The position numbers and the translations under genes are program-made. A stretch of 64,000 nucleotides of DNA from Blasia pusilla (Eukaryota > Marchantiophyta > Marchantiopsida > Blasiales): NCBI GenBank assembly GCA_050084515.1, contig CM114273.1, positions 43,524,001 to 43,588,000 on the forward strand, written 5' to 3'. Below, one piece after another: positions 1 through 9,842 of the stretch (positions are counted from its first letter, which is position 1; each line of letters starts with the position of its first letter). A model generated the notes under the pieces. The model was not told where the DNA came from. It did no database searches and saw only the letters and a program-made list of their open reading frames with translations.

Positions 1-393
1 CACATAACGACTGTGACGCTCCGTCAAAGGCAAAGGTCTCGCAAAATCCAAAGTCCATCTATACCCTTAGCCCATGATCGATAATGGATGCAACTATGGA
101 GTCGGAGCATTGAACGATGCTCGGACCTGATCACACACCATACACTTGGCAACAAATTGCTGAAGGTCAGTCTGCATGCCTCGCCACCAATACTGAATCT
201 AGAGGAAGCTGCACGTCTGCTTCACCCCAAAGTGACCCAACTCCTCATGGGCATGCTGCACTAGTCGTGCTCTCTGCAAAGGATGCGGCACTACACGTAC
301 TCTGCCATCCTCCCAAACCCTCAAAATATGTGTCCCCTCCCAACGGAACCGTCTGGCCCGTTGTAGGATCCGATCCCGCTCTCTAGCACCCAT
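1..393 (-). pseudogene. gypsy integrase, zinc-binding domain and start of catalytic core (partial)
   Basis: Minus-strand reading shows the H2C2 zinc-binding module (H-E-E-L-G-H-F-G, then a CMVC pair near positions 100-110). This is followed by the start of the integrase core, where a W-x-L-D-F pattern ending in PLPLTERHSRYV marks the first catalytic Asp region. A stop codon lies just before the core. Integrase joins retroelement cDNA to chromosomal DNA. The gene runs off the left edge, so most of the catalytic core is not visible. Confidence 0.75.
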
Positions 394-609
394 GGTGCTC
401 GCAACACTGCTAGTACAAAGCTACTCCAAGACTACTCCATCATCATGAATATCTTGGCCACTTGTCGTCTCCTCAGTGGCCTCGGGATCCAAGGACTCTC
501 CACTAGACCTCGCCGCCAAAGTCTCCACACTCTGGCTCTCCATAGCCAACATGCCTAAATAGGTTGACGCGTGCCATCTTGGCACTGACTCCTCATCACT
601 CTTTCCATG

Positions 610-1004
610 CTATCGAGCTCCAATTGCATCTCGCTGACTCGGGCATGGGTCACGACTCAACCCATCTGCATCTTGGTTGAGCATCCCAGATCTATGTACC
701 ACCTGAAAATCATACTCCTGCAATAACAGAGCCCATCTCGCAAGCTTCCCTGTAAGCTTGTCGGACTCCATCAACCACTTCAGTGGTTGATGATCAGTGA
801 TGATGGTAAAGGGATTTCCGAATAAGTAACACTTGAAGTGCGCGACAGCCCACACCACAACCAAGCACTCACCTCATACGAGCTGTACTTTGCCTCTGCA
901 GCGTTGTTTAAGCGGCTAGCGTAAGCCACCACAAACTCTCTACCCTCATCATCATGCTGGATGAGCACTGCTCCAAGCCCCAACATGCTCCAATCTGTGT
1001 GCAA
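610..1004 (-). pseudogene. gypsy RNase H domain
   Basis: Two minus-strand frames carry successive pieces of a Ty3/gypsy RNase H: first a D-W-S-x-L-G-L-G-A-V-L region (about 1000-870), then TDHQPLKWLM and the tail HRSGMLNQDADGLSR (about 860-615). A frameshift near 865 separates them. The domain degrades the RNA strand of the RNA/DNA hybrid during retrotransposition. It sits directly between reverse transcriptase and integrase, as expected for gypsy pol. Confidence 0.8.
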
Positions 1005-2090
1005 CTAGAAAGGACGCCCCCTGATCGGTCTCCTCAAGATGGGCTCGGACGTCAACCTATCCTTGAGCAACTGAAATGCTCCCTCTTGGTCACCCCCCCA
1101 ATGCCACTCGTGATTCATCTTGGTCAGCAAGGTCAACGGCTTTGCAATCAAACTGAATCCCTTAACGTACCGCCGATTGAAGTTCGCCAATCCCATGAAT
1201 GCGCGAACACGACTCACCTCCATAGGGCGTGGAATGCGTGAGATAGCCTCTACCTTCATCTGCTGAATACCAAGGCCCCTTGGATATATCGTATGATCCA
1301 AGTACTCAATCTAGTCGTAGAAGAACTTGCACTTTCCTGGATGAAGCTTCAGACCATGTAATTGCAATCGTCGAAACACCTCCTCTAGATGTCGCTCATG
1401 CTCCTCAACCCTGGCGCTAAAGACTACGATGTCATCAATATAACACCTAGCAAAATCTAGACTAGCCAAGATCCTATTCATGACCCTCTGAAACTCAGTC
1501 GGGGCGTTCTTTAACCCAAATGGTAAGGACCGCCACTAGTACAAACAATCCTTCCCGTGAGAATCGGTGCCCCAAAATGCCGTCTTATGCGTATCCTCCA
1601 ATCTGATAGGCAGTTGATGGTATCCGACTCGCAAATCCAATAAACAGAAGACCTTTGCGTGACCAATTGCATCAAAGATCTCCTCACGGGTGGGCATGGC
1701 ATACATATCGGACTTTGTCTGCCGATTGATAGGTCGGAAATCCCCACACATCCGCCTATCCGTCCAGTTGCCATGCTCATCCTTCTTGGCCAACATAACA
1801 GTGGCAGATGCATACTTCCCATACAACATCTCCACTCGTCCTACTCTGACCAAGTCGTGGCTCCTACTCTGAATCAGAGCCCTCTTCATATCACTGTACC
1901 TGTAGGGTTGTCGAAAGATCGACGTATCACTCGACAACTCAATGCGGATCCCTAGTCCCTTCAGCGTACCCAAATCCTCCATGCTTAATGCAAAGCAGCT
2001 CCTATAACTACTGAGGAACTGATGTATTTGGCACCGCTCTCCTCCTGTCAACTTATCACCCATATTTGACTCCCAAGTCTCCATCGTGAC
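1005..2090 (-). pseudogene. gypsy reverse transcriptase domain
   Basis: The minus-strand frame beginning near 2084 shows the conserved order of a gypsy reverse transcriptase: a QPYRYS-type region, RMCGDFRPIN (motif A vicinity), FCLLDLRVGYHQL, then LPFGLKNAPTEFQRVMN and the catalytic CYIDD box near 1437-1423. Two in-frame stops interrupt it, near 1537 and near 1310. The thumb region (RAFMGLANFNRRYVKGFS) follows at about 1210-1150. The upstream linker (2090-2177) also contains stops. The enzyme copies element RNA into DNA; this copy cannot yield a full protein. Confidence 0.85.
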
Positions 2091-2177
2091 TATGTTAGGA
2101 CTCTCCGACGCGGGTAACGATGGTTGCTATGGTGCAACCCCGTCTCAAAAAACAACACTCGGCCGCTCTCCTACAAC

Positions 2178-2230
2178 GGGGGCTGGTATTTTGGCAGGAG
2201 AGAGGAAGAGAGGAGAGTCTCTCTTCAAAA
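2178..2230 (+). repeat. left terminus of MULE copy 1
   Basis: Starts GGGGGCTGGTATTTTGG and continues with AGGAGAGAGGAAGAGAGGAG, matching the left end of copy 2 at 11720. The sequence immediately left of it (2169-2177) belongs to the gypsy element. Confidence 0.65.
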
Positions 2231-2653
2231 AAAAGGGCCAAATCCGCCTCCTCTCTTCAAAAATTTTTGACATTTTGAAAGTTTTGTTTGCTTTCAAATT
2301 CATGAAATCTTTAGAAGAGAGTAGGTAGTGGTCCCCATTCGGGCCTTAAGAAACCTCCTTTTTTCAGGGGGCGAAAAACAAGTAGACATCATAAGACCAC
2401 TACAAACATTTTTCCATCACTCTCTATTGAGCCTAAGTTCCTTCACATTTCCTCTCTCACTCTACAGTAAGCTGTGCCCAACGCTTTTTTTTTTTAGGAC
2501 CATTGGCAAATAATGTGACCAGAAGAAGCAATCTCATCTCAATGAAAGGTTCAAATAAAGACCAACTTTGTGAAATGTGAACACAGGAGACGATAATTAA
2601 ACCAAAAGATTGTTAGCTTTCTGGAGTAAAGAGAAATCTTTACTCCAGATTTA

Positions 2654-2686
2654 TCGGTTTATCAGATCCTAAATCTGATAAACCGA
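2654..2686. repeat. perfect 14-bp hairpin in MULE copy 1
   Basis: Arms TCGGTTTATCAGAT (2654-2667) and ATCTGATAAACCGA (2673-2686) are exact reverse complements around a 5-nt loop. Copy 2 has lost the left arm at the equivalent site. Confidence 0.6.
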
Positions 2687-2711
2687 GAAGCTGCACCCCT
2701 CCCAACCCGTC

Positions 2712-3807
2712 GGAATTTTACATGTTCCAACTCTTGCCACTCGTCGGAATCAGATGGCTTGCATCCCTTGCAAGAAAACTCACCATAACAAAGGGAAGAT
2801 TTTGAGAAGTGATTCCATTCCACCCTGCACCCACGAAAATTCAACTGTTTGAGAATCCGAAATGGCAATCCGACAGGTTATACGAATCCAGCACGTCTTA
2901 GAGAAGAAAAGAAGCCTAAGATTGGTTTGACGATACAAGGGTTACGAGCCAAAAGTGAAGAAGCCCGTCACAATGACTCAGAATTTGGTCTCCCAGGGAA
3001 AAAGTCCGATCACTCAAGCAGCCAACCTATCGGAGTCTGACAGCTTGCCTGGAAATGGTTGAAAAGTTGCAGTGGTCAAAAAATAAAAAGTTGCAACCGG
3101 TCGGAATCTGACGGGTTGCAAAATTGTAATTCTGAGTAGCTAGACGAACACAATCCACAAGTCCCAAAAAACTATTCAGCAAACTTTTACAAACACCATT
3201 ACTGGTTGAAAAAATCTTGTCCTTTATTACATCCGAAGGAATCTCGGAAATGTACATTTGATCTAGTCTATGATTTCTTCAGCCTCGTCATCTACAAATT
3301 TACTCCTAACTCTCCTAGGTTCCTGTACAAAAGGAATGTCCTGGGATACAAGTGGCTCCTCTGGTCGATTGTAGACGGGGATCGAAAATGTTGGCGAATT
3401 TGAGAGCCTTGGCACCCCCCTAGGTACACCATAACAATCCCATGTATCATGATTTGAGTCCCATCGCCTTGCTCGGTAGTAAACCTTGTACGCTCTACAA
3501 GGTGACATCCATCCAGTATCAATATGTGCTCCGTCCTTGGAGACACCATCATGTCCTCATCCAAGTAGTAGGAATCCAACTCGTCTTTGAGAAGAGAGGA
3601 AGCCTAAGACTTGTTTGACGAAACTAGGGGAAGGTGCCAAAGTGAAGAAACCCACCAGAATGCCTGTAAAGTTGGACTAACAGGGAAAGAGTCCGATCAC
3701 TCAAGCAGCCAACATGTCGGAATCCGACAGGTTGCCTGGAAGTGGTTAAAAAGGTGCAGTGGTCAAAAAGTGAAAAGTTACAAGCCGTGGAAATCCGGCG
3801 GGTTGCA
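2712..3807. repeat. left subterminal region with palindromes and a 686-bp tandem duplication
   Basis: Contains several units of the 27-bp palindrome family (clear ones at 3020-3049, 3093-3119, 3708-3736 and 3779-3807). A segment beginning near 2896 is repeated with divergence from near 3582 (period about 686 bp), including a shared tail with TCTTGTCCTTTATTACA. Copy 2 has the same duplication with a period of about 380 bp because its first unit has lost roughly 300 bp. Confidence 0.65.
3263..3579 (-). pseudogene. unidentified coding-like fragment in MULE copy 1
   Basis: Two overlapping minus-strand open frames (3292-3579 and 3263-3508) lie inside the first unit of the internal duplication. 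The second ends in an acidic FVDDEAEEIID tail followed by a stop, similar in style to the acidic C-terminus of the neighbouring methyltransferase-like gene. Copy 2 retains only the 5' part. I do not recognise a family. It may be the 3' end of a former third gene or a diverged duplicate of the neighbouring gene's tail. Confidence 0.25.
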
Positions 3808-4680
3808 AAATAGAAGTCCTCGGAGTACATAGACAATCACATTCGACAAGACCAAAAAAGATATTCAGCAAAATTTTACAAACACCATCATCGTTCGAAA
3901 AAATCTTGTCCTTTATTACACTTGAAAGAAGCTCGGAACTCTACATTTGCTCTATTCTATGAAATCTTTTGCCTCGTCATTAAATAAATCCCTACTCCAA
4001 ACGTTGCAGTCAAGCTGGGTCCTTGAGTTCTTTGAACTCACTCGTCATCGTCCGAGAGCTCTTCCAAGATTATTGTCGGCCTTGCCCTCCCGATTTTCGA
4101 AATCGTGGGAAGTGACGATGGTGTCACTACCAATGGTGGGTCTAGAACCGGAGCTCTCGGCTTCGGAGGAGAGTTGTACGCCCCAACTAGCCTGTCGTAA
4201 TCTGCCTTTGCCTCCTTGCAAAGGTCAAACAGTTGTTGCCTTCCCTCAAGGCAGAGAATGTTCCTTCCACTCTACTAGGCGCCTCTGATTCTCGTTCCTA
4301 AAAGGCCCACTAAGTCGAACACCAAGTCACCCGGCCTTGAGCAGAGCTCGATGAGCGTTTGCATCAGGGCTGGCAACTTTTTCCTTCCTCCAAGTAAGGG
4401 GGTACTGTCTTGCATGTAAATTCCCGGGGGGGAATTGTATAAGCTATCTAAGTTGTACCCATCGAAGCATGGATCCACAGGATCTAGGATCTTAAACACC
4501 AGGAAGTTGTGCTCGGGCCGAACAAAGCAGTAAACATAGGAGTGATCCATCTGTAAAGAAGCACGTTGGAAACAATGTCAGCAACAAGAAGGGCTACTTG
4601 ACCACAGGTCTACTCTCAGTATGGTGACATAATGTGCAACACCTCCCCAAAGAACTTCGCATTATAATCCTAACATTGGA

Positions 4681-5004
4681 GCAACCTGTCGGAGTCCGAC
4701 GGGCTGTTTTACAAGTATTAGTGATTTTTTTGTCCATGAGCAACCCGTCGGAAGGCAACAGGTTGCTGGCTTAGAGCAGCCCATGGTTGGCTAAGAGCGA
4801 CCCGTTGCTTTCAATCGGGTTGCATCATTCCAGAAAATTGCAAAAGCATTAGCACTTGCAACCCGCCGGGTTCCGACGGGTTGCATTCATCCAATGGAGA
4901 CTTGCGGTAAATTTGCAACCCGTCGCTTTCAGACGGATTGCACCACCAAAGTTTCTAGCTCAAAAAATCCGACGGGTTGCATGTAGAGATGCAACCCGTC
5001 GGAG
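4681..5004. repeat. palindrome array in intron 3 of the methyltransferase-like gene (copy 1)
   Basis: Six units of the 27-bp palindrome family at about 4681, 4739, 4797, 4858, 4915 and 4969-5004, spaced roughly 58 bp apart. The clearest pairs GCAACCTGTCGGA with TCCGACGGGCTG. The last is inside-out, with a GGGTTGC arm first and GCAACCCGTC second. The whole intron and the adjoining exon end are deleted in copy 2. Confidence 0.85.
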
Positions 5005-5876
5005 AAAGACAATTTGGATACAAATTTAGAGCCCTTACCCGAATTTGACTCGTCGCGGATTGGAGTGGGTACTCATTCTTGATGACCCACGATTGCGCCG
5101 TCCTCCACTCTAGCGACCTCTTGACGCACTGGAGGTTGAAGAACTCGTCCTCGCTCCCTCCAGTCAAAACTAAGAAACAACCCCTGTCACTGAGATAAGT
5201 ATCTGCAAAGGAAAACATGAGCGCGATCTGGTCATAAGAAAGAGGGATATTCCAATCTGGGACCCCGTCGGACGGATTCTCGTCCCATAAGCGCAACCCC
5301 GAGGGCAAATCAGCAACAAGGAGATCCACCGCCACGTCTTCGACCTCCCCATGGACCATCCATGGAGCGTGCCCGTTTTGTTGAAGCTTCCGTCCCAGCG
5401 TTGTTCGATGGCGGGTGTCGACGCTTGGGAACTGAAACTTTTCAGTTCATCCCGAAGATTCGTGCAGTGAAGGATGACGCTTGTCCGGGTCGTTGTTTCT
5501 CTATGTCTTCCCAAGTGTATTCCACATCTTGGTTTGCTCCCTGGGACAACCTTGGCGCCACTCGCTTCCGCTTCTCCCAAGTCTGCGGTCGGCTTGTTGG
5601 GGTCTCTATGACCTCAGACTCTGGTGGAGTTTTTTTTGCGGAGGACCTGGTCTGACCCTCTCTCCCCGCTCGCCCGGACGATTCCGGCTCTTGCCTTGAA
5701 TTTTCAGCCTCTCTTTGGGAAGACTCGGCCTCGGAATTCTTCAATCCCCTCGCCTTGGCTTTGAGACCCGCTGTAGATTTGTCCTTGGCGGTGACAACCT
5801 TGGACACCAATGTGAGAAAACAGAAAGTGACTAAATCATTGAAATCTTTACAAAAACTTAGAGATACAAAGTTGCA

Positions 5877-6187
5877 CTCACAGAAGAGCTTCGATGGAAC
5901 CTGAACTGGGAGATAACTCGACATACGAGAATGCGCTACCGCTGCGGCTCCCGACTATTTGACTACTCGAGAAAACTAGGGTTTTTACCTATTTTTCTTC
6001 GTTTCTATTAATAGAAAAATTTTGCCGTCCGTGCGCTCACAGAAGAGCTTCGATGGAACCTGAACTGGGAGATAACTCGACATACGAGAATGCGCTACCG
6101 CTGCGGCTCCCGACTATTTGACTACTCGAGAAAACTAGGGTTTTTACCTATTTTTCTTCGTTTCTATTAATAGAAAAATTTTGCCCT
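5877..6187. repeat. 160-bp tandem duplication inside the solo LTR
   Basis: Two nearly identical copies, starting near 5877 and 6037, each running from CACAGAAGAGCTTCGATGG to the ATTAATAGAAAAATTTTGCC stretch. High identity suggests a recent duplication. Confidence 0.9.
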
Positions 6188-6228
6188 ATATTGCATCAGG
6201 GTGCCCCGCACCCTGATGCAATATAGGG
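6184..6228. repeat. perfect 21-bp hairpin in the solo LTR
   Basis: The arm at 6184-6204 (begins CCCTATATTGC) and the arm at 6208-6228 (ends GCAATATAGGG) are exact reverse complements around a 3-nt CCC loop. Confidence 0.95.
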
Positions 6229-7692
6229 TTAGATAAACCTAGTAACGCTACTCCATAAACCACCTACGTCATATTACTATGACTCCTCCGACGTCTAAGT
6301 CGGAACCATTGATCTAGGCTTCTCCTCATACAAGGGGGCCGATCAAATCAATGGTGCTCAGAGGAGTGGATGTTGAGAATCCAATAACCAACTCCGTTGT
6401 CTCGAGGGCTTGCTTCTCCGCATCTCCTTCAAAAAAGTCTTTAGGCTGCACAAAATTGGGGATGTCATCCCTACCTGCGGCCATTGCATCATAGAGCACG
6501 CGTAGATCTTTCTCAGTAATGTCGTAGGATCGTTGAAGTCCAGCCAAATCGGGCAATTCTCCACCTCCCAATTGGACATGCTCTGAGCCATCTCCATGTC
6601 GTACATGGAAAATATCTCTCCATCACGCGGAGAAGCCCACAATTTGCAGGTTGCCGGTATTTTTCGCCACGTACCTGCATGCTACAATGGACGAGGTACC
6701 TGAACACCATGTGTTGGGCAGCTCTTAGTCGAGATGCATTGGCCGCCTGCTCTTGAAGATCTCGCTTCTTCTTTGCGAAATCCCTTTTCTTCGCCTCTAT
6801 TTCTTCATCAAGGTCTGCCTAAGGGAGGATGCGATCCTTGAACATCGTTCTGAAACCTGGGTTTTTTATGGGCTTGTCTCGCATGTCATCAAGCCAAAGT
6901 TCAAAATCTTCAGCACTCTCTAGGTTTGCTTCCTCCGGAACTGGCTCTATTCTTTTCAGCTCCGCTGGGAGACCCACGAGCATGGACTTCCCAAGAAGCC
7001 GCAACGCGTCCCAGAATGACCATTCACGGAGCTAGTGGGAGATCACTGGATCAAAGACACCCGGAGGATGATGTGTCGCCCTCTTTTGGGCCTTTGTGCC
7101 CTCGAGACTGATTTTCATAAGTCGGATTCTCCTAAATTCCGAAATTCCAAACAAGGCAAATCGATGCACGCGATCGAGAGACACTTTCTCCCCAATCCAA
7201 GCTTGTAGATCTTCATCCCTCTTCCGTTGGTGCTTGATTATTTCCCTCAGCTCCTTGTAGAAATCGGGGCCAAGTTTTGGGTTGAGAATGGTGATGTAGC
7301 GCTGCATCTAGCTTTGTCGTGTGATTGCTGTCGCAGACATGCAAAGATGGATGAACTTTGCACGCCGATTACGACACTTTCTCCCTCCGCTCAAGCTCCA
7401 ATGCAGCGCTCTTCTTGGCCGCATGTATCTTCGACCAACAAAGGATTGTCACGGTTGCATCTTGGGAAATAAACTTATTTGCCCAAGTCTTTTTTCTTAT
7501 TTGAGCACCCTTTGCCAGCATCTCATTTACAAGGGCGTCGCCCAAGAACCCCTTGTACTCTACCGGGTGCATCGTTAGCACTTTCTTCACCTGATCGCAA
7601 TCCTGGATCCAGTGGTAGGTGATATTCCCCTTCGATACAATCCTGCACATCCAAACTCAATATTATAAATTTTGCAAGGTACATGGGTTCAT

Positions 7693-8265
7693 GCAACCCG
7701 TTGGACTCCAACACGTCGTCACAGCTCATGGTCGGAATGGAAGCAACGAGCTAAATTTTGCAACCCATCGGAGTCCGACAGATTGCATTCACATTTGTGA
7801 TTGTCTGGTTTCAACCCGTCGGACTCCGACGGGTTGTCAGATAATCCATATTTAGAGAGTGGTTTCTGCGAGAAAAGTGAACATATCAACCCGTCGGAGT
7901 CCGACAGGTTGCACAATTTCAATTAAAGCTGCAATTTGACACCAAAAATGTAGCTCCCCTACTTCCGAATGCAACCTGTTGGACTCCGACAAGTTGCTTT
8001 CAGCCAGAAACATCCAAAAACATCCAAAAACAGCTTCGAGTCAAGCAACCCGTCGTTCTCCCACGAGTTGCTTTCTTCAAAAAACATCCAAAAACAGCGG
8101 TGAGTTGAGCAACTCGTCCAACTCCGACGAGTTGCTTTCGGCCAAAAACATCCTTAACTTGTGGTCAGTCGAACAACTCGTCGGACTCCGACGAGTTGCT
8201 TTCGGCCAAAAACATTCCAAAAATAGTGGCGACTCAAACAACTTGTCGGAGTCCGACGGTTTGCA
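7693..8265. repeat. palindrome array in intron 2 of the methyltransferase-like gene (copy 1)
   Basis: Nine palindromic units near 7693, 7760, 7812, 7887, 7971, 8045, 8107, 8172 and 8238. The last five form a regular tandem array of about 62-74 bp: an arm pair such as CAACTCGTCGGA / TCCGACGAGTTG followed by a common linker TTTCGGCCAAAAACATCC. All lie within the 639-bp intron. Confidence 0.9.
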
Positions 8266-9539
8266 GCAAGAGGAAACTTACGTGTTCATGGCATGCATGG
8301 CCATCTCCACTGTCGTCATGTGATGAGGGTATGGATGTAGCACCACTGCCTTCACGCAAAAATGTGCCTCCAATAAGTTTGGGCGCTCCTCTACGAACTG
8401 GGTCCACGCCATAAACCTGTGGTTTCCATCCCAGATGAAGAAATACATGTTCCGTATCCAGCTGAATTCCGTCCCCTCTATCGCCCTTCTGAATTCCTGA
8501 TCTCTCATCCTCCTGAATGTGTCAAGCGCTTCCAAGTCCTCATCCGTAACCAATGCTTGGGTTCCATGGTCATTGTAAGGCTAAACATAGAATGGAGGGA
8601 AGCTGTCGACGTATGATGCTGTCGCTGCCAATTGTTTCAGCTTCGCAATATCCTCGTCAGATTGAATTTCGCGGACGTTCTCCATAGTTTGCAATTGGCA
8701 AAGTGGAATTCTCGGGGAGTTCTGGCCCTCCATCAGTGCCATCTGCTTTACCACCTGTCATAACGGGGACAAGGTCAATAAGCTACATTGAATTGCCAAT
8801 GAATTGCAACATGGGCCTTCACATAACTCAAAGAATACAGATCCTCTCTTACCCACTCGAAGATTGGGTCGGTGTCTTGGCCAGCCAACTACTCTGGGAC
8901 ATCAGCTGGCAAGTCCATTAGAAACTCATCGATCCGATAGAGGTTGATTTCTTCCGCCGGGCTTAGGGATGAGGATGATCGCTCTCCTGCTTCTTCAGCG
9001 ATGTCCACCATCTCCACGTTGGCGGTCCTCATGACCTCATCGTCCGTCACTTGAACATCGGCCGTTTCCGCTATATTGATTGTGTCCCCGGACTTCATCG
9101 GGGAAATTTCGTCCATCTCAACACTTTCAGTTGGACGGGCAGGGCTTTCTTCAATGGCAATTGCTTTTTCCCTCCGAGCTTTTGCCAATTCTGCTCTCCT
9201 CACCGACGCGTCCAGACGCTTCTTTTCACGCTTTTCATCAGCGATCCTTTTCTTCAAGGCATGCGACGCCTCAGCCTCTGCGTTTTGTTTTTCGAGCGCC
9301 TCATTTACACGTTTTGCAAGAAGCTCCTGCTTGTGCATCTCCGCTTCCCTTTCCCGCTCCTCGACTTCTTGCTGCCTTATCTCATTGGCCGAACAAAGCC
9401 CTGGAGATGGTGACGCAGGAGTCCTCATGGAATTGGGAGTGAAGCTCCCAGCCTTGTTTGCATGAGATTTTTTCCTCGTCATTATTCCCGAAAATGCCTC
9501 CTATGGACAAGGAAATTGCTCTCTGTGCACGATGAATCG

Positions 9540-9660
9540 GCTCGAGGAATCGCCTTGATGAGTCGCCTTGCTGATGTCGCGATGAGTCACCTTGATGAGT
9601 AGCTCGAATTATCTCGCGATCGTTTGCTCGAATCGTCTCGCGATGAGTCGCCGTGTAAAG
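9540..9660. repeat. short GATGAGTCGCC repeats in the 5' leader of the methyltransferase-like gene
   Basis: Degenerate copies of GATGAGTCGCCTT and TCGAATCGTCTCGCGATG recur between the ATG (9482) and the TATA box (9746-9754). Copy 2 has the same arrangement at about 17595-17675. Confidence 0.6.
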
Positions 9661-9745
9661 CGCCCCTTGGTATTTGGTCAGATGCTGCGCGGAAGAGCAA
9701 TTGAGATCGCGAAAAAAAAAAACCAGAAATGAGCGAACCTTCCCC

Positions 9746-9754
9746 TATTTATAC
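9746..9754 (-). promoter_or_regulatory. TATA box of the methyltransferase-like gene (copy 1)
   Basis: GTATAAATA on the minus strand, 264 bp upstream of the ATG at 9482. The element and its surroundings are conserved in copy 2 at 17765-17773. Confidence 0.6.
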
Positions 9755-9842
9755 TTTTCGAGCGGTTGGGCTGACCGTTGGGTTGCATTGTCCTTCCGAC
9801 AGCGACGTGTCGGTCGTTATGGAAGTCTGGACGTGAAAAAAA

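Larger units (their letters stand above)
5806..6391 (-). mobile_element. solo LTR inserted in the methyltransferase-like gene of MULE copy 1
   Basis: 576 bp (5811-6386) are absent from copy 2 and flanked by a 5-bp direct repeat ACCAA (5806-5810 and 6387-6391). Read on the minus strand it starts TATTGG (first two bases perhaps a mutated TG) and ends CTCACA, as an LTR should. It contains a near-identical 160-bp tandem duplication and a perfect hairpin. The AACCCTAG and CTTCTGTGAG stretches resemble plant LTR R/U5 regions. A solo LTR arises by recombination between the two LTRs of a full element. Confidence 0.7.
4038..9482 (-). pseudogene. MULE-borne gene: coiled coil + ParB-like motif + amino-methyltransferase-like domain (copy 1)
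   Basis: Transcribed leftwards from a TATA box at 9746-9754; ATG at 9482, stop at 4038-4040. Supported exon edges are 9482-8853, 8754-8282, 7642 down to 5039, and 4550-4038, with introns of 98, 639 and 488 bp. The first exon is a charged coiled coil (QQEVEEREREAEMHKQ). The second has WDGNHRFMAW at 8416-8433, which fits the G-x-H-R box of ParB/Srx-type domains. The C-terminal part has VDLLVADLPSGL (DLPS at 5300-5311) in the place of motif IV, then LIELCSRPGDLVFDLVGLLGT (4293-4350) and SGRNILCLEGR, matching the PGD-x-V-x-D-x-x-x-G-x-GT SAM motif of N6/N4 DNA methylases in beta-class order. It ends in acidic EELSDDDE. Lesions: stop near 8870, stop in exon 2, frameshift near 7365, solo LTR at 5811-6386, and two stops after the SAM motif. 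In bacteria and phages ParB domains occur fused to such methylases. The function here is inferred, not shown. Confidence 0.6.

Noticed and set aside
2169-2177. Target-site duplication for MULE copy 1 (TCCTACAAC against TCCTGACCC at 11323)
   Set aside because: Only five of nine bases match and the right end of copy 1 is missing, so the similarity is probably chance.
5442-5924. A 160-residue minus-strand protein starting MSSYLPVQV as a captured host exon
   Set aside because: Its first part lies in the solo LTR (5811-6386) and merely reads into the methyltransferase-like gene.
7971-8265. CRISPR-like array (regular palindromic repeats about 65 bp apart)
   Set aside because: The linkers are themselves repeats of each other, there are no cas genes, and the surroundings are a plant transposon with introns. 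It is a tandem repeat with a palindromic core.
9076-9465. Plus-strand Ser-rich open frames of 120-129 residues
   Set aside because: Antisense shadows of the coiled-coil exon of the methyltransferase-like gene.
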